DNA of 64,000 bases from assembly GCF_021290385.1 (NCBI RefSeq), contig NZ_CP089928.1:2588501-2652500 (forward strand), given 5' to 3'. Source of the stretch: Microbulbifer sp. YPW16 (GTDB lineage Bacteria > Pseudomonadota > Gammaproteobacteria > Pseudomonadales > Cellvibrionaceae). Shown here in pieces: positions 47,401-55,487 of this stretch. The position numbers and the translations under genes are program-made. The notes beneath the pieces are model-generated. The model worked only from the letters and a program-made list of their open reading frames with translations, was not told where the DNA came from and did not search any database. The number at the start of each line of letters is the position of its first letter. The stretch's first letter is position 1.

Positions 47401-47691
47401 GTGGAGCTGGCGCTCAGGTAATAAAGAGCAATGGATAGCCAGCCGGGTGGACCTGTTGAGCCTGAATCCGGCAGCAGCCACAGCTGCCAGTACCATGGCG
47501 ATGCGCTGGGTGGTAGAGTCATATTCACGCAGGAAACTGGCAAAGCTTGCCTCGAGCAGGGTGATGGGATCCGGTATTTCCATGGGCCCCGTCTGCGGCC
47601 GGGAACCGGACCGGGTAGCCGAACCGGCCCCGGACCCTTCTCCGGAAACTGTTTCCGGGAGGTCACCGGTAATTTCAATCGGGTAAGCCAT
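44401..47691 (-). CDS. NRPS-like protein: adenylation - carrier - thioesterase
   Basis: 1096 residues. Residues 1-240 resemble a degenerate C-terminal half of a condensation domain (no HHxxxDG). The adenylation domain (about 245-735) has A3 VFFTSGTTGIPKG (391-403), A5 YGSSE, A7 FAIGDIGRFDADGN and A10 NGKVDRKRLP. The carrier Ser is S789 in FFDLGGNSL. The thioesterase has GASFG (S925) and GNH (H1050). At the position of the Asp that holds the amino group in amino-acid-activating domains (44 residues after S395, as in GrsA), the residue is Ser 439 (FSIS), which suggests an aryl, keto or hydroxy acid substrate. ATG 47691 has AGGA about nine bases upstream. Confidence 0.85.
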   Translation of the reverse strand: MAYPIEITGDLPETVSGEGSGAGSATRSGSRPQTGPMEIPDPITLLEASFASFLREYDSTTQRIAMVLAAVAAAGFRLNRSTRLAIHCSLLPERQLHSIVIDDIEGKDFRKLCELIHYELQHATDRRPVTPAGEATTLPLHVIIAPEMPYGTETPALRQLISVAGGQPVLWLSDRAPDACWLVQSGNRQIEEVTRLDTYVAAFARRHRSGDSFLHESLDIVGEDERLIQADFGSPCCLSHNSALLFEAVADHAQANPCSTAILNGTREISYAELDNLANAVASVLTQAGVGRGDYVGVYIERSHLNVACLLGIHKAGAIYVPLDTEFPAARLQAVCDQLDLGFAITSHESDAGIHSLVRHTVLTRDIEDLATRQAVPAPETVASYNDYSHVFFTSGTTGIPKGILATHRNLDHCLSAAIERYGFSADDHFVSMARSTFSISMFEMLTALRAGGSVAILSKEAFLDSEQLCLSIGGASAIHAVPSLLARIMDSLEDNGDGEAITRGVTTVISGGDMVPPELLERAKSVFPMAQVYVCYGSSEISCLGCTYEVRRDRKLQRTRVGKPFPNTRVKILDSYGNPVPLGAPGELHFSGPGVVPGYINRPETDRDKFRMIDGARFFAIGDIGRFDADGNIELLGRNDFQVQIDGNRVELQEVELLLKSFEGIQQAVVSGWSPGDNKSTQLVAYLVMADGISLSRTELATALAKQLPAYMVPAHFVALDYLPTNFNGKVDRKRLPSPSRANSLHTGTVAALPTSSTEECLYRIWCTYFPELDFSINDSFFDLGGNSLKAVRMLSEVARTYGFAPPLRTLLTSPSIAQLAAVIDSGATADDRRAVNELTRNSQATRTLYCCNGILQYRDLANALGGDWRVCGVALPEEANIITAGITEDENTSITDFGMIVERYIEEITADQPVGPYYLCGASFGGLIAAEVGRRLQAAGEEVRLLALFDSWYPRSVDSSMDSASLPRKFKQALRKYVLRRKDPATSDPREQARRRALDHFHDEYFDLDILLFKATDRESLYGYHGDTFLGWSGRTRSVSVYDVPGNHIGILRAGNVEHIARVIQSEPARGHSATITSGTPPRQVAAQANNLSP

Positions 47692-47922
47692 AAGCCACAT
47701 TCCTGTGAAAATATCCTGGACGTCGTCCCTGTCCATCCAGCGCCCCGGGCTGTGCAGGGTGCTGGAAAAGCCCTGGCCGCAGCCAGTTATTCTAAGCCCC
47801 TGTTCCACGGATGTGGGACGGAGCTGATTACATTTTATTACGGAAAGCCGCCCCCCCGGACCTTATGCCGGGCTGCAACGGGAACCGGCTCAGCCGGGGA
47901 GCTCACGGGGTAGGGGAACCGG

Positions 47923-48612
47923 TCAGGCAGTGGCGAGTGCGTCGGTAGCTGAAGCTTTGGCAGATGTTTTCTGCTCCGCAACTTCCGGCTGCTCGGTGCG
48001 TTTCACCACAGTGGGCTGCCACTGGTCCGGCATCGCGGCAAAATCGGTCAGCGAAGAAACGTCACCGCGGTTGCGGGCATCCTCAATACGCTGGTAAAAA
48101 TTTTTGCCGGTATTCTGGGGGACATCCGTATTCAGTTCGGCACCTTCCTTCCCTCCACGCGGCCGCTCTACATATTCCGGGAACGACATCTGTGATGCCT
48201 TCAGGGGGGCATAGCCCTTGCCGAACAGTTGCTTCAACTTGCCGAAGCCATCGTCGTTGACCAGTTGCCGGCCACGGAAATTAACTCCCTTGGACATGGC
48301 GTGACCGACAAACCCCTCAAGACTGTCGGTATCAAAGGCAATATGCTGGACGCTGTGGTCACCGTGCAGGTCGACAAATTCCGTAACCTGGCTCTTCTTC
48401 TTGCGATCAATGCCTTCAACCAGGACGACCCCAAAACTGTCGAAGTCAATGCACCAGAGTTTCATGCTGCTTTCGGGGTCATCGGGTCGTACATCCGGGA
48501 CGATCTTGGATACGGTCCCGCCCTCGATTTCGGTGTGGTACCAGCCCCATTTCTCAATCATGCCGGTTGATACGGCATAGGTGATGTGGTCTACGCGGTT
48601 GACCTTGGACAT
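47923..48612 (-). CDS. VOC-family protein like the C-terminal half of HPPD
   Basis: 229 residues. The iron-binding triad typical of HPPD is present: H9 (RVDHITYAV), H90 (VQHIAFD) and E146 (FPEYVER, matching FFEFIQR of HPPD). The spacing 9 to 90 is close to the 162 to 241 spacing in the hppD of this window. The N-terminal half of HPPD is missing, so it is a single catalytic module with an Ala-rich tail (EQKTSAKASATDALATA). It is on the same strand 231 bases upstream of the NRPS-like gene. Likely Fe(II)-dependent oxygenase or related lyase with alpha-keto-acid-like substrate; the reaction is not known. Confidence 0.75.
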   Translation of the reverse strand: MSKVNRVDHITYAVSTGMIEKWGWYHTEIEGGTVSKIVPDVRPDDPESSMKLWCIDFDSFGVVLVEGIDRKKKSQVTEFVDLHGDHSVQHIAFDTDSLEGFVGHAMSKGVNFRGRQLVNDDGFGKLKQLFGKGYAPLKASQMSFPEYVERPRGGKEGAELNTDVPQNTGKNFYQRIEDARNRGDVSSLTDFAAMPDQWQPTVVKRTEQPEVAEQKTSAKASATDALATA

Positions 48613-49198
48613 TCCTTGTCCCCCAAATTGTGTAAATTTTTAATATGAAAATTCCGGCAGACCTGCCGGGAGACGAATTAATATCATGAGAACTACCGAT
48701 TAACAATCGATGCTTTCAAAAATTTTAAATCTTGAAAGTGCGATGTAATGGCATAAGGAAAACCATGCCAGCGTGGGTACCGATGTTCCAGATAGTGATA
48801 GCCCGTAATGAAAAAATTGTTTAGCAGTCACAGTTATCTGGCACACTTCCTGCTCGAAAATTACCGTGCATCCCGCCGTTGAAGAGTACCAATTTGGCGC
48901 AATTAAAAGCACTGGCATAGAGCGGTTGGGGTAATTGGTACGAAAGGTAGAGTTCCGCAGATCCGTGCATGATCGTTGGTACCCAAGCTTCATAAAAAGC
49001 CGGGTGAATTTCCACTAATTAAATATTTTTGGCGACTAAATCGTGATTTGCACCAGTTTGTGGATTGAATTGGTACGCAGTTTTGAAGGACGATAGGCGC
49101 CCCCAGGAAATGCAGGCATTGACGCCAGGCTCCCGGGGGGCAAGAAAAACCGGCGCACACAGGAAAGTGCCCGGTTGACCAATCCTCAGGGGGATAAC
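48613..49198. promoter_or_regulatory. AT-rich divergent control region with repeated AATTGGTAC motifs
   Basis: 586 bases between the VOC gene (minus) and the phosphoglycosyltransferase (plus). It contains GTACCAATT at 48886-48894 and its reverse complement AATTGGTAC at 48933-48941 and 49068-49076, plus GTTGGTACC at 48975-48983. These inverted and direct 9-mers are candidate regulator sites. No gene fits the region. Confidence 0.55.
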
Positions 49199-50608
49199 GT
49201 GAACCAGGGATGGATCAGGACGCACCGGCGTGGAATCACCACGCTGTACCGCTTATTCGACCTCTTGCTGGTCCAGGCAAGCCTGCTGCTTGCCTTACAG
49301 GTGCTTGGCATCGCACCCAGCAAGGACTGGCTGATCGTCGCGCTTTTTGCGGTGGTCTGCTTCGCCTTTATCGCCGAGTCGGTGGATCTCTACCGGTCCT
49401 GGCGCTCGGAGAGTTACTTCAAGATCGTCGGCACCACGGCGGCGGCATGGCTGTCAGTCTGTGTGATCCTGTTGTTTGCCGGTTACCTCAGCGGCTATTA
49501 CGCAGATTTTCCACCGCGTGCCGTTATTCTCTGGTTTGGCTTCGGCTTTACCGCCCTCACCCTGTGGCGATACGCATTGCGTCGGGTGCTGTTCCTGCTC
49601 CGGGCCCACGACAGGAATACGCGTTCAGCGGTGATTATCGGGCTATCAGAAGCAGGCCTGCGCCTGTGGCGGGAAATGGACGAAAACCCGCAGCTGGGTA
49701 TTCGCTGCCAGGGTATCTACCGGGTTCCCGGTTCCACGGAGAGTGGGTTCGGGGCGGAGGGTTTTGATGGCCGCGCGATCCTTGGCGATGTGAACGACGC
49801 AATTGCAAGGGCGCGGGCCAACCGTTGCGACCTGGTTTTTATCGCCCTGCCCATGCACGAAGAGAAGAGGATCGCCGATATCCTGGCCGCGCTGGCTGAT
49901 ACCACCGCGACGGTGCATATGATTCCCAACTTCTTTGTCGCCAACATGCTGCATTCGCGGCTGCACAGTATTGGTGACACCAGCCTGCTCAGTATTTACG
50001 ACACGCCTATCCAGGGTATCAATGGCTGGATCAAGCGTCTTGAGGACCTGTTGTTGGCCTCTGCCATCCTGGTGCTGGTTTCCCCGGTTTTGCTGGCTGT
50101 GGCCATTGCCGTAAAGCTCACATCACCGGGTCCGGTAATATTCAGGCAACGCCGCTATGGGCTGGATGGCAGGACAATAATTGTCTGGAAGTTTCGCACC
50201 ATGACAGTCCAGGATGATGGCGCCAGGGTAGTCCAGGCTACCCAGAATGACAGCCGTGTGACACCGGTCGGTCGCTTCCTGCGTCGTACCTCCCTCGATG
50301 AACTGCCCCAGTTCTTCAACGTGCTGCAGGGGCAGATGTCAATTGTCGGCCCGAGACCCCACGCGGTTGCGCACAACGAGCAATATCGTGGCCTGGTCAG
50401 CGGTTACATGTTGCGGCACAAGGTGAAGCCGGGGATTACCGGTTGGGCCCAGGTCAACGGGTGGCGCGGTGAGACCGATACGGTGGACAAGATGAGCAAG
50501 CGTATCGAGCACGACCTGGATTACATCCGCAGGTGGTCGCTGCTGCTGGACCTGCGCATCGTCCTGATGACGATATTCAAGGGCTTCGGCGGCAAGAACG
50601 CCTACTAG
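49199..50608 (+). CDS. Undecaprenyl-phosphate sugar phosphotransferase (WcaJ/EpsB-type)
   Basis: 469 residues. Four to five N-terminal helices precede a Rossmann-like central part, then a helix and the catalytic bacterial sugar transferase domain (KRLEDLLLASAILVLV, SPGPVIFRQRRYGLDGR, VWKFRTM, TSLDELPQFFNVLQGQMSIVGPRP). It starts the lipid-linked repeat unit by attaching the first sugar phosphate. Start GTG 49199 is chosen because AGGGGG lies five bases upstream; TTG 49175 is less likely. Confidence 0.88.
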   Translation: MNQGWIRTHRRGITTLYRLFDLLLVQASLLLALQVLGIAPSKDWLIVALFAVVCFAFIAESVDLYRSWRSESYFKIVGTTAAAWLSVCVILLFAGYLSGYYADFPPRAVILWFGFGFTALTLWRYALRRVLFLLRAHDRNTRSAVIIGLSEAGLRLWREMDENPQLGIRCQGIYRVPGSTESGFGAEGFDGRAILGDVNDAIARARANRCDLVFIALPMHEEKRIADILAALADTTATVHMIPNFFVANMLHSRLHSIGDTSLLSIYDTPIQGINGWIKRLEDLLLASAILVLVSPVLLAVAIAVKLTSPGPVIFRQRRYGLDGRTIIVWKFRTMTVQDDGARVVQATQNDSRVTPVGRFLRRTSLDELPQFFNVLQGQMSIVGPRPHAVAHNEQYRGLVSGYMLRHKVKPGITGWAQVNGWRGETDTVDKMSKRIEHDLDYIRRWSLLLDLRIVLMTIFKGFGGKNAY

Positions 50609-50674
50609 GAATGCACCGGCAAGCTTCCCGGCATCGAATGGAATCACAATGGGCTTGAAAGGAAGACTGTAAAT

Positions 50675-51874
50675 ATGAGCTCGGTGAAAGGAAAAATGGC
50701 GCTGGCACCATTAGCGGTGGCTGTGGCATTGGCAAGTGAGACGGGCTTTGCGGCCATCAACCTGGGTGGCGGCACAACCCTGACTGCCGGTATGCGTGGA
50801 CAGGTGATCTATGACGATAACCAGTTTGGCCTGGCAGAGGACCCGGTGGAAAGTATCCGCACCGTAGGCGCTCCGTACGCACAACTCTCAAGAGAGTCGT
50901 CGGCGCTGGGTTATGGGCTTTTCTATGAAGCGCGTGCGGGTGAGTACGCGACGCCAGATACTGAAGGCTACCTGGACCATGTGGCCTCTGGCGACCTGCA
51001 GTGGCAGCCGGCTTCGATATTCCGTACCTCGATCAGGTTCGATTACAGCGACCTGCACGAGGATCTCGGAATCGATGCCCTGTTCTCGGATGATTTAGAG
51101 CCCGGGGCGGTACCGCTGCTGGAGCCGGGACGCAACCAGCGTGAATCCGTCAGGGGAAGGCTGGAGCTGGGTGGCAATGACCACCGCCTCGGCGCGGCGC
51201 TGGCCCTGGGGGTTGTGGATGAGGATTTTTCCCAGGACCTGAGGGATAGAAAAGGAAAGCGTGCCGGCCTCGAGCTGGGGCTCGCTATTTCAACATCGGC
51301 GCGCCTGGTGGTCGGTGCCGCGCGGACCGAGCAGGAATACGACCTGGTGCCCGAGGCAATTCCCCTGCAAAGCAATCACCAGGACGAGCATGTGGTGGGT
51401 TTGGTTTTCCGGTCCAGCAGGACCTCCCTGGATGTGCGTGTCGGTGAGGTTGAGAAAGACTTCGACGATGTACGGCGCTCTGACTATAGCGGTGACCTCT
51501 GGCGTGCGGGCCTGACCTGGCGGCCCCGGTCCTACAGCACCTTCTCCTACACCACTGCACAGGTGCCGCAGGAAACCCAGGATTTTGCCCGCGCAGATTT
51601 TCTTGAAGTGCGCTCCCATACCCTGTCGTGGGGGCACCAGTGGTCAGATCGATTGAGCAGCTCGCTCGCCTACGGCACCTCTTCACAGGCGCCCCGGGGC
51701 GGCACCGGCAGCGACACGGTGGACAGTCGTCGCTACGGGCTCAGGCTGGACCTGGATGTGAATCGCCATCTGGTTGTCGGCATCGCTGCCAGCAGCGTCC
51801 GGCGACAGCCGGGTAATGGCCTCGAGGGCATCGACAGGAACCAGCTGGCACTCACCTGCACAGTGGAAATCTGA
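50675..51874 (+). CDS. Outer-membrane beta-barrel protein of the export module
   Basis: 399 residues. Signal peptide ending in GFAA. The mature part has repeated amphipathic strands ending in aromatic residues (YGLFYEARAGEYATPDTEG, TSIRFDYSDLHEDLGID, SLDVRVGEVEKDFDDVRR), a polar plug-like segment, and a final strand NQLALTCTVEI, all beta-barrel features. Similar barrels accompany short OPX proteins. Likely the outer-membrane secretion pore for the polymer. Barrel assignment is by pattern only. Confidence 0.75.
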   Translation: MSSVKGKMALAPLAVAVALASETGFAAINLGGGTTLTAGMRGQVIYDDNQFGLAEDPVESIRTVGAPYAQLSRESSALGYGLFYEARAGEYATPDTEGYLDHVASGDLQWQPASIFRTSIRFDYSDLHEDLGIDALFSDDLEPGAVPLLEPGRNQRESVRGRLELGGNDHRLGAALALGVVDEDFSQDLRDRKGKRAGLELGLAISTSARLVVGAARTEQEYDLVPEAIPLQSNHQDEHVVGLVFRSSRTSLDVRVGEVEKDFDDVRRSDYSGDLWRAGLTWRPRSYSTFSYTTAQVPQETQDFARADFLEVRSHTLSWGHQWSDRLSSSLAYGTSSQAPRGGTGSDTVDSRRYGLRLDLDVNRHLVVGIAASSVRRQPGNGLEGIDRNQLALTCTVEI

Positions 51875-51929
51875 TCCCGGTAACAGGAAATGCGGCCTCC
51901 GGGTTTCAAGCGAAAATATGGAAGTGATG

Positions 51930-52490
51930 ATGAGTAGACGTTTGCGGCCATTGGTCGTCGTACTGTGGCTGGCGCTGCTGGCCGGGTGCGCATTGGCCAG
52001 TCAAGCACTGGCGCAGCCCGGGACGGATCCGGACAAGTATCGGCTGGGTCCGGGCGACCGTATCCAGGTTTCCGTTTACGGGGAAAACGACCTGAGTATG
52101 GAGATTCTCCTGAATGACAGCGGGGTAGTGAACTACCCGTTCCTGGGTGAAATCCTTATCGGCGGCCGTTCGGTCAAGGAAGTGGAGAAGATCCTGCTGG
52201 ACGGCCTCAAGGGCGACTACCTGATCAACCCCAGCATCAGCGTCGCCATTGTGGAGTACCGCCCCTTCTATATTTATGGGGAGGTCCAGGTACCCGGCGG
52301 CTACCCCTACCAGCCGGGCCTTACGGTGGGCAAGGCGGCAGCCCTGGCCCAGGGGCTCACCGAGCGCGCCTCGGAACGGAGAATTTATATCGTGCGGGAA
52401 AGCGCGGGCAGTGATCAGCGGATCGAGGCCAGCCTGAACACGCAGTTACGGCCCGGCGATGTGGTTACCGTCGAGCAGGGATTGTTCTGA
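51930..52490 (+). CDS. Short Wza-type polysaccharide export (OPX) lipoprotein
   Basis: 186 residues, about half the size of Wza. Lipobox LLAGC, then the polysaccharide export domain (YRLGPGDRIQVSVYGENDLSMEILLND, NYPFLGEILIGGRSVKEVEKIL) and one SLBB-like domain (IYGEVQVPGGYPYQPGLTVGKAAAL). The C-terminal alpha-helical outer-membrane barrel of E. coli Wza is absent, so it likely needs a separate barrel, the gene next door. ATG 51930 is chosen because GGAAG sits five bases upstream; ATG 51918 and 51927 are in frame. Confidence 0.85.
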   Translation: MSRRLRPLVVVLWLALLAGCALASQALAQPGTDPDKYRLGPGDRIQVSVYGENDLSMEILLNDSGVVNYPFLGEILIGGRSVKEVEKILLDGLKGDYLINPSISVAIVEYRPFYIYGEVQVPGGYPYQPGLTVGKAAALAQGLTERASERRIYIVRESAGSDQRIEASLNTQLRPGDVVTVEQGLF

Positions 52491-52492
52491 AT

Positions 52493-54679
52493 ATGACAGC
52501 AGTCAATATGAACCCGGAATCCGGACAGTCGGGATCAATCGACATCCTCTATTACGTCCTGTTGCTCCTGCGCAGCTGGTGGAAAATTGCCCTGGTGGTG
52601 ATTCCGGTGACCGCGGTGGCCTTCTATTTTGCATGGAAGATGCCGGTGCGCTATGAGGCGACAGCGCGACTCATGTTCGACCCCAACCAGGCTAACCTGG
52701 TCTCAATCCGGGATATTTACGATTTCGGTACCCAGCGCCGGGAGTTTTTCCTGACCCAGGCGGAAATCCTGCGCTCCCGGGGCATCGCCGAGCGGGTTGT
52801 GGAGGATCTCGACCTGGTCAATTACCGGGCATTTACTGACGAGGAAAAGAAGCCGGGTCCACTGCAGCGGCTGCTGCCCGGTTTGTTTGGTGATGAATCG
52901 GCTGATGAGGAGGAGCTGGACCCGGCTGAGCAGCGCAGCAGGCTGGTCCGGGTAGTACAGGCGGGCCTGACCGTTCGCCCGATTCGCAACACCCAGCTGG
53001 TTGAGCTCGGTTACCAGGCGGTTTCACCGCAGCTGGCGGCCGCAGTGCCCAATGCGGTGGCCAATGCCTACGTGGAGCGGCAGATGGAAGCGAAACTGGA
53101 TGTCACCCAGCGTGCTACCAGCTGGCTCAACGAGCGCCTTGCGGGGCTACGGGAAAAACTCGAGGAATCGGAACGCCGGCTGCAGGCATTCCAGCGCCAG
53201 GAAGGCCTGGTAGACGTGCAGGGTGTGCGTGGCCTGGCCGAACAGGAACTCAATGACAACCTGAACCAGCTGCTGGAGGCGCGCCGTGAGGCCAAGCGCC
53301 TGGGCGGTATCTATCGCAATATCCGTGCACACAGCGGGGATTTCGAGGCGCTGAAAAACCTGCCGGAAGTCATGAATCACCCGCTGATCCAGAATGTAAA
53401 AAGCGTGGAGATCTCCGCGGCCCTGGGCGTTTCCGAACTGGCGCAGCGCTATGGCCCCAAGCACCCCCGCATGATCGCCGCGCGGGATGAGCTGGACTCC
53501 GCCCGGGCGCAACTGCGCCAGGAAGTGGCCAACCTGGTGCAGAGCATCGAGGGTGATTACCGCGTGGCGCAGCGCAAGGTGGCAGAACTCGAGAGCGCAC
53601 TGTCTGCAAACAAGGTGGATATCCAGAGTGTTGCCGATAAGGAGATCAAGTACGACGAGCTAAAGCGCGATGTCGAGGTCAACCGGCAGCTTTACAACAC
53701 CTTCCTTACCCGTTTCCGCGAGGCCAGTGAGGCCACCGGCTTCGAATCACCGGCAGCGCAGCTGGTGGAACCGGCGATACCGCCGGAGTACCCGGTAAAA
53801 TCCAAGAAGCGCCTGATCGTGCTGGCGGCGTTTGTCCTGAGTGGCGGTTTTGCTGCCGTCGCGATCCTGGCACTGGACTTCTTCCGCGCGGGAATCCGTT
53901 CCGCGGACGACGTGGAACAGAAACTGGGGCAGACCCTGATCGGCCAGCTGCCGCTGGTAAAACCGCAGGGCAAGGGAGGCCTGCCGCCGAAACTGTTTTT
54001 CGATCCGCAGCAGAGAGAGTACACCGAGGCAGTCCGCACCCTGCGTACGGGCTTGCTGTTGGGGCGGGAATCGCTACCGGCGAAAATTGTCAGTATTACC
54101 TCTTCCGCCCCGGCCGAGGGCAAGAGCACAGTGGCCGAAAACCTGGCCTTTGCCCTGAGCCAGGTGGAGCGCGTGGTGCTGATCGACACCGACCTCCGCT
54201 GCGCATCCCTGTCGGCGCATCTCGGCCTGCCCCCGAGCAAGCCCGGCCTGGCAGACATCCTCAGCGGCAGTTTTTCCCTGGAGGAATGTATCTCCCACGA
54301 TGCGGATACCGGCCTGGATATCATCGGTGCCGGCAAGCTTCCCGGCGACCCACTGCGCATACTGGGTTCCCGCCAGTTCAGTGCCATGCTGGCGGAACTG
54401 GCCAATCGCTATGACCGGGTTATCCTGGATACCCCGCCAGTGATGGCGGTGAGCGACCCGCTGGTGGTTTCAAAGCTCGCGGATTCGCTGCTGTACGTGG
54501 TCAAGGCAGACGCGACCCACGCGCGGGTAGTGCGTCGGGGCCTGGACAAAATGCGCTCACTGGGATTGGTGGTCGACGGTGTAGTGCTCAACCAGGTGGA
54601 TACCCGCAAGCTGGCCGGTTACGACGAGGGATATTACGGCGGCTATTATGGTGCCGCGCAGGGGGCTGCGGCCACATGA
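52493..54679 (+). CDS. Wzc-type chain-length determinant and BY-kinase
   Basis: 728 residues. Two membrane helices (SWWKIALVVIPVTAVAFYFAW and RLIVLAAFVLSGGFAAVAILALDFF) flank a large coiled-coil periplasmic part (ERLAGLREKLEESERRLQAFQ, ARRE). The cytosolic kinase has Walker A SAPAEGKSTVAENLA, Walker A' VVLIDTDLR and Walker B RVILDTPPVMAVSD. The tail ends in a tyrosine cluster (YDEGYYGGYYG) for autophosphorylation. It follows the OPX gene by two bases and overlaps the phosphatase by 4. It controls polymer length. Confidence 0.92.
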   Translation: MTAVNMNPESGQSGSIDILYYVLLLLRSWWKIALVVIPVTAVAFYFAWKMPVRYEATARLMFDPNQANLVSIRDIYDFGTQRREFFLTQAEILRSRGIAERVVEDLDLVNYRAFTDEEKKPGPLQRLLPGLFGDESADEEELDPAEQRSRLVRVVQAGLTVRPIRNTQLVELGYQAVSPQLAAAVPNAVANAYVERQMEAKLDVTQRATSWLNERLAGLREKLEESERRLQAFQRQEGLVDVQGVRGLAEQELNDNLNQLLEARREAKRLGGIYRNIRAHSGDFEALKNLPEVMNHPLIQNVKSVEISAALGVSELAQRYGPKHPRMIAARDELDSARAQLRQEVANLVQSIEGDYRVAQRKVAELESALSANKVDIQSVADKEIKYDELKRDVEVNRQLYNTFLTRFREASEATGFESPAAQLVEPAIPPEYPVKSKKRLIVLAAFVLSGGFAAVAILALDFFRAGIRSADDVEQKLGQTLIGQLPLVKPQGKGGLPPKLFFDPQQREYTEAVRTLRTGLLLGRESLPAKIVSITSSAPAEGKSTVAENLAFALSQVERVVLIDTDLRCASLSAHLGLPPSKPGLADILSGSFSLEECISHDADTGLDIIGAGKLPGDPLRILGSRQFSAMLAELANRYDRVILDTPPVMAVSDPLVVSKLADSLLYVVKADATHARVVRRGLDKMRSLGLVVDGVVLNQVDTRKLAGYDEGYYGGYYGAAQGAAAT

Positions 54680-55470
54680 ATGCGGCGCTGATCGACCTGC
54701 ACTGCCACTTCCTGCCCGGTGTGGATGACGGGGCCAGGACCATGCTCGAGGGGCTCGCGCTGGCCCGGGACGCCGTGGACGACGGTATCGGTTTTGCGAT
54801 GCTGACCCCCCATATTCACCCCGGCCGCTACGACTCTGACATCCACGCACTTACCGCCGTGTTTCGCCGGTTCAGCGCCGCCGTGCGCCATGCCGGCATC
54901 CCGCTGCGGCTGGGCCTGGCGGCGGAGGTACGCCTGACCGATGAACTGCCGGCACAGGTGCGTGCTCGTCAGGTGCCCTACCTGGGCCGCTGGGATGGCG
55001 AACGGGTACTGCTGCTGGAGATGCCCCACAGCCATATTCCCCCGGGAACCACCGCCCTGGTGTATTGGTTGCGCAGCCGCGGCATACGCCCGTTGATTGC
55101 GCACCCGGAGCGGAATCGGGATATTCTCCGCAGCCTGGACAAGCTGGACCCGCTACTCGAGGCCGGATGCCTGCTGCAGGTGACCGCCGGCGCACTGTGT
55201 GGGCGTTTCGGCGATCGCCCCGAGCGCCGCGCCCGCCAGCTGGTAAAGCGGGGGCTGGTCACCGTGCTGGCAACCGATGCGCATCACCGCGTGCGCCGAC
55301 CGCCGCTGCTGCAGGAGGGCAGGGCGGCCGCGGAGAAACTGGTGGGTGCGGAACATGCACGCATGCTGGTGCGCGACAACCCGGCCAGGATCCTCTCCGG
55401 CGGCCTGTCCCAGTCACGGCCCGTACCGCCGGGGCCACTCCCCGGCCAGCCACATCTTGTGACCGCCTGA
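54676..55470 (+). CDS. CpsB/CapC-type PHP tyrosine phosphatase
   Basis: 264 residues. PHP-type metal motifs: DLHCHFLPGVDDGA, TPHIHPG, GLAAEVRL, LIAHPERNRDIL and ATDAHH. This family dephosphorylates the tyrosine tail of the Wzc-type kinase. Its start overlaps the kinase stop by 4 bases (ATGA), as usual for the pair. Positive charge near the tail and a proline-rich end (SRPVPPGPLPGQPH) are unremarkable. Confidence 0.9.
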   Translation: MNAALIDLHCHFLPGVDDGARTMLEGLALARDAVDDGIGFAMLTPHIHPGRYDSDIHALTAVFRRFSAAVRHAGIPLRLGLAAEVRLTDELPAQVRARQVPYLGRWDGERVLLLEMPHSHIPPGTTALVYWLRSRGIRPLIAHPERNRDILRSLDKLDPLLEAGCLLQVTAGALCGRFGDRPERRARQLVKRGLVTVLATDAHHRVRRPPLLQEGRAAAEKLVGAEHARMLVRDNPARILSGGLSQSRPVPPGPLPGQPHLVTA

Positions 55471-55487
55471 GATTCCCGGGCGGGAAA

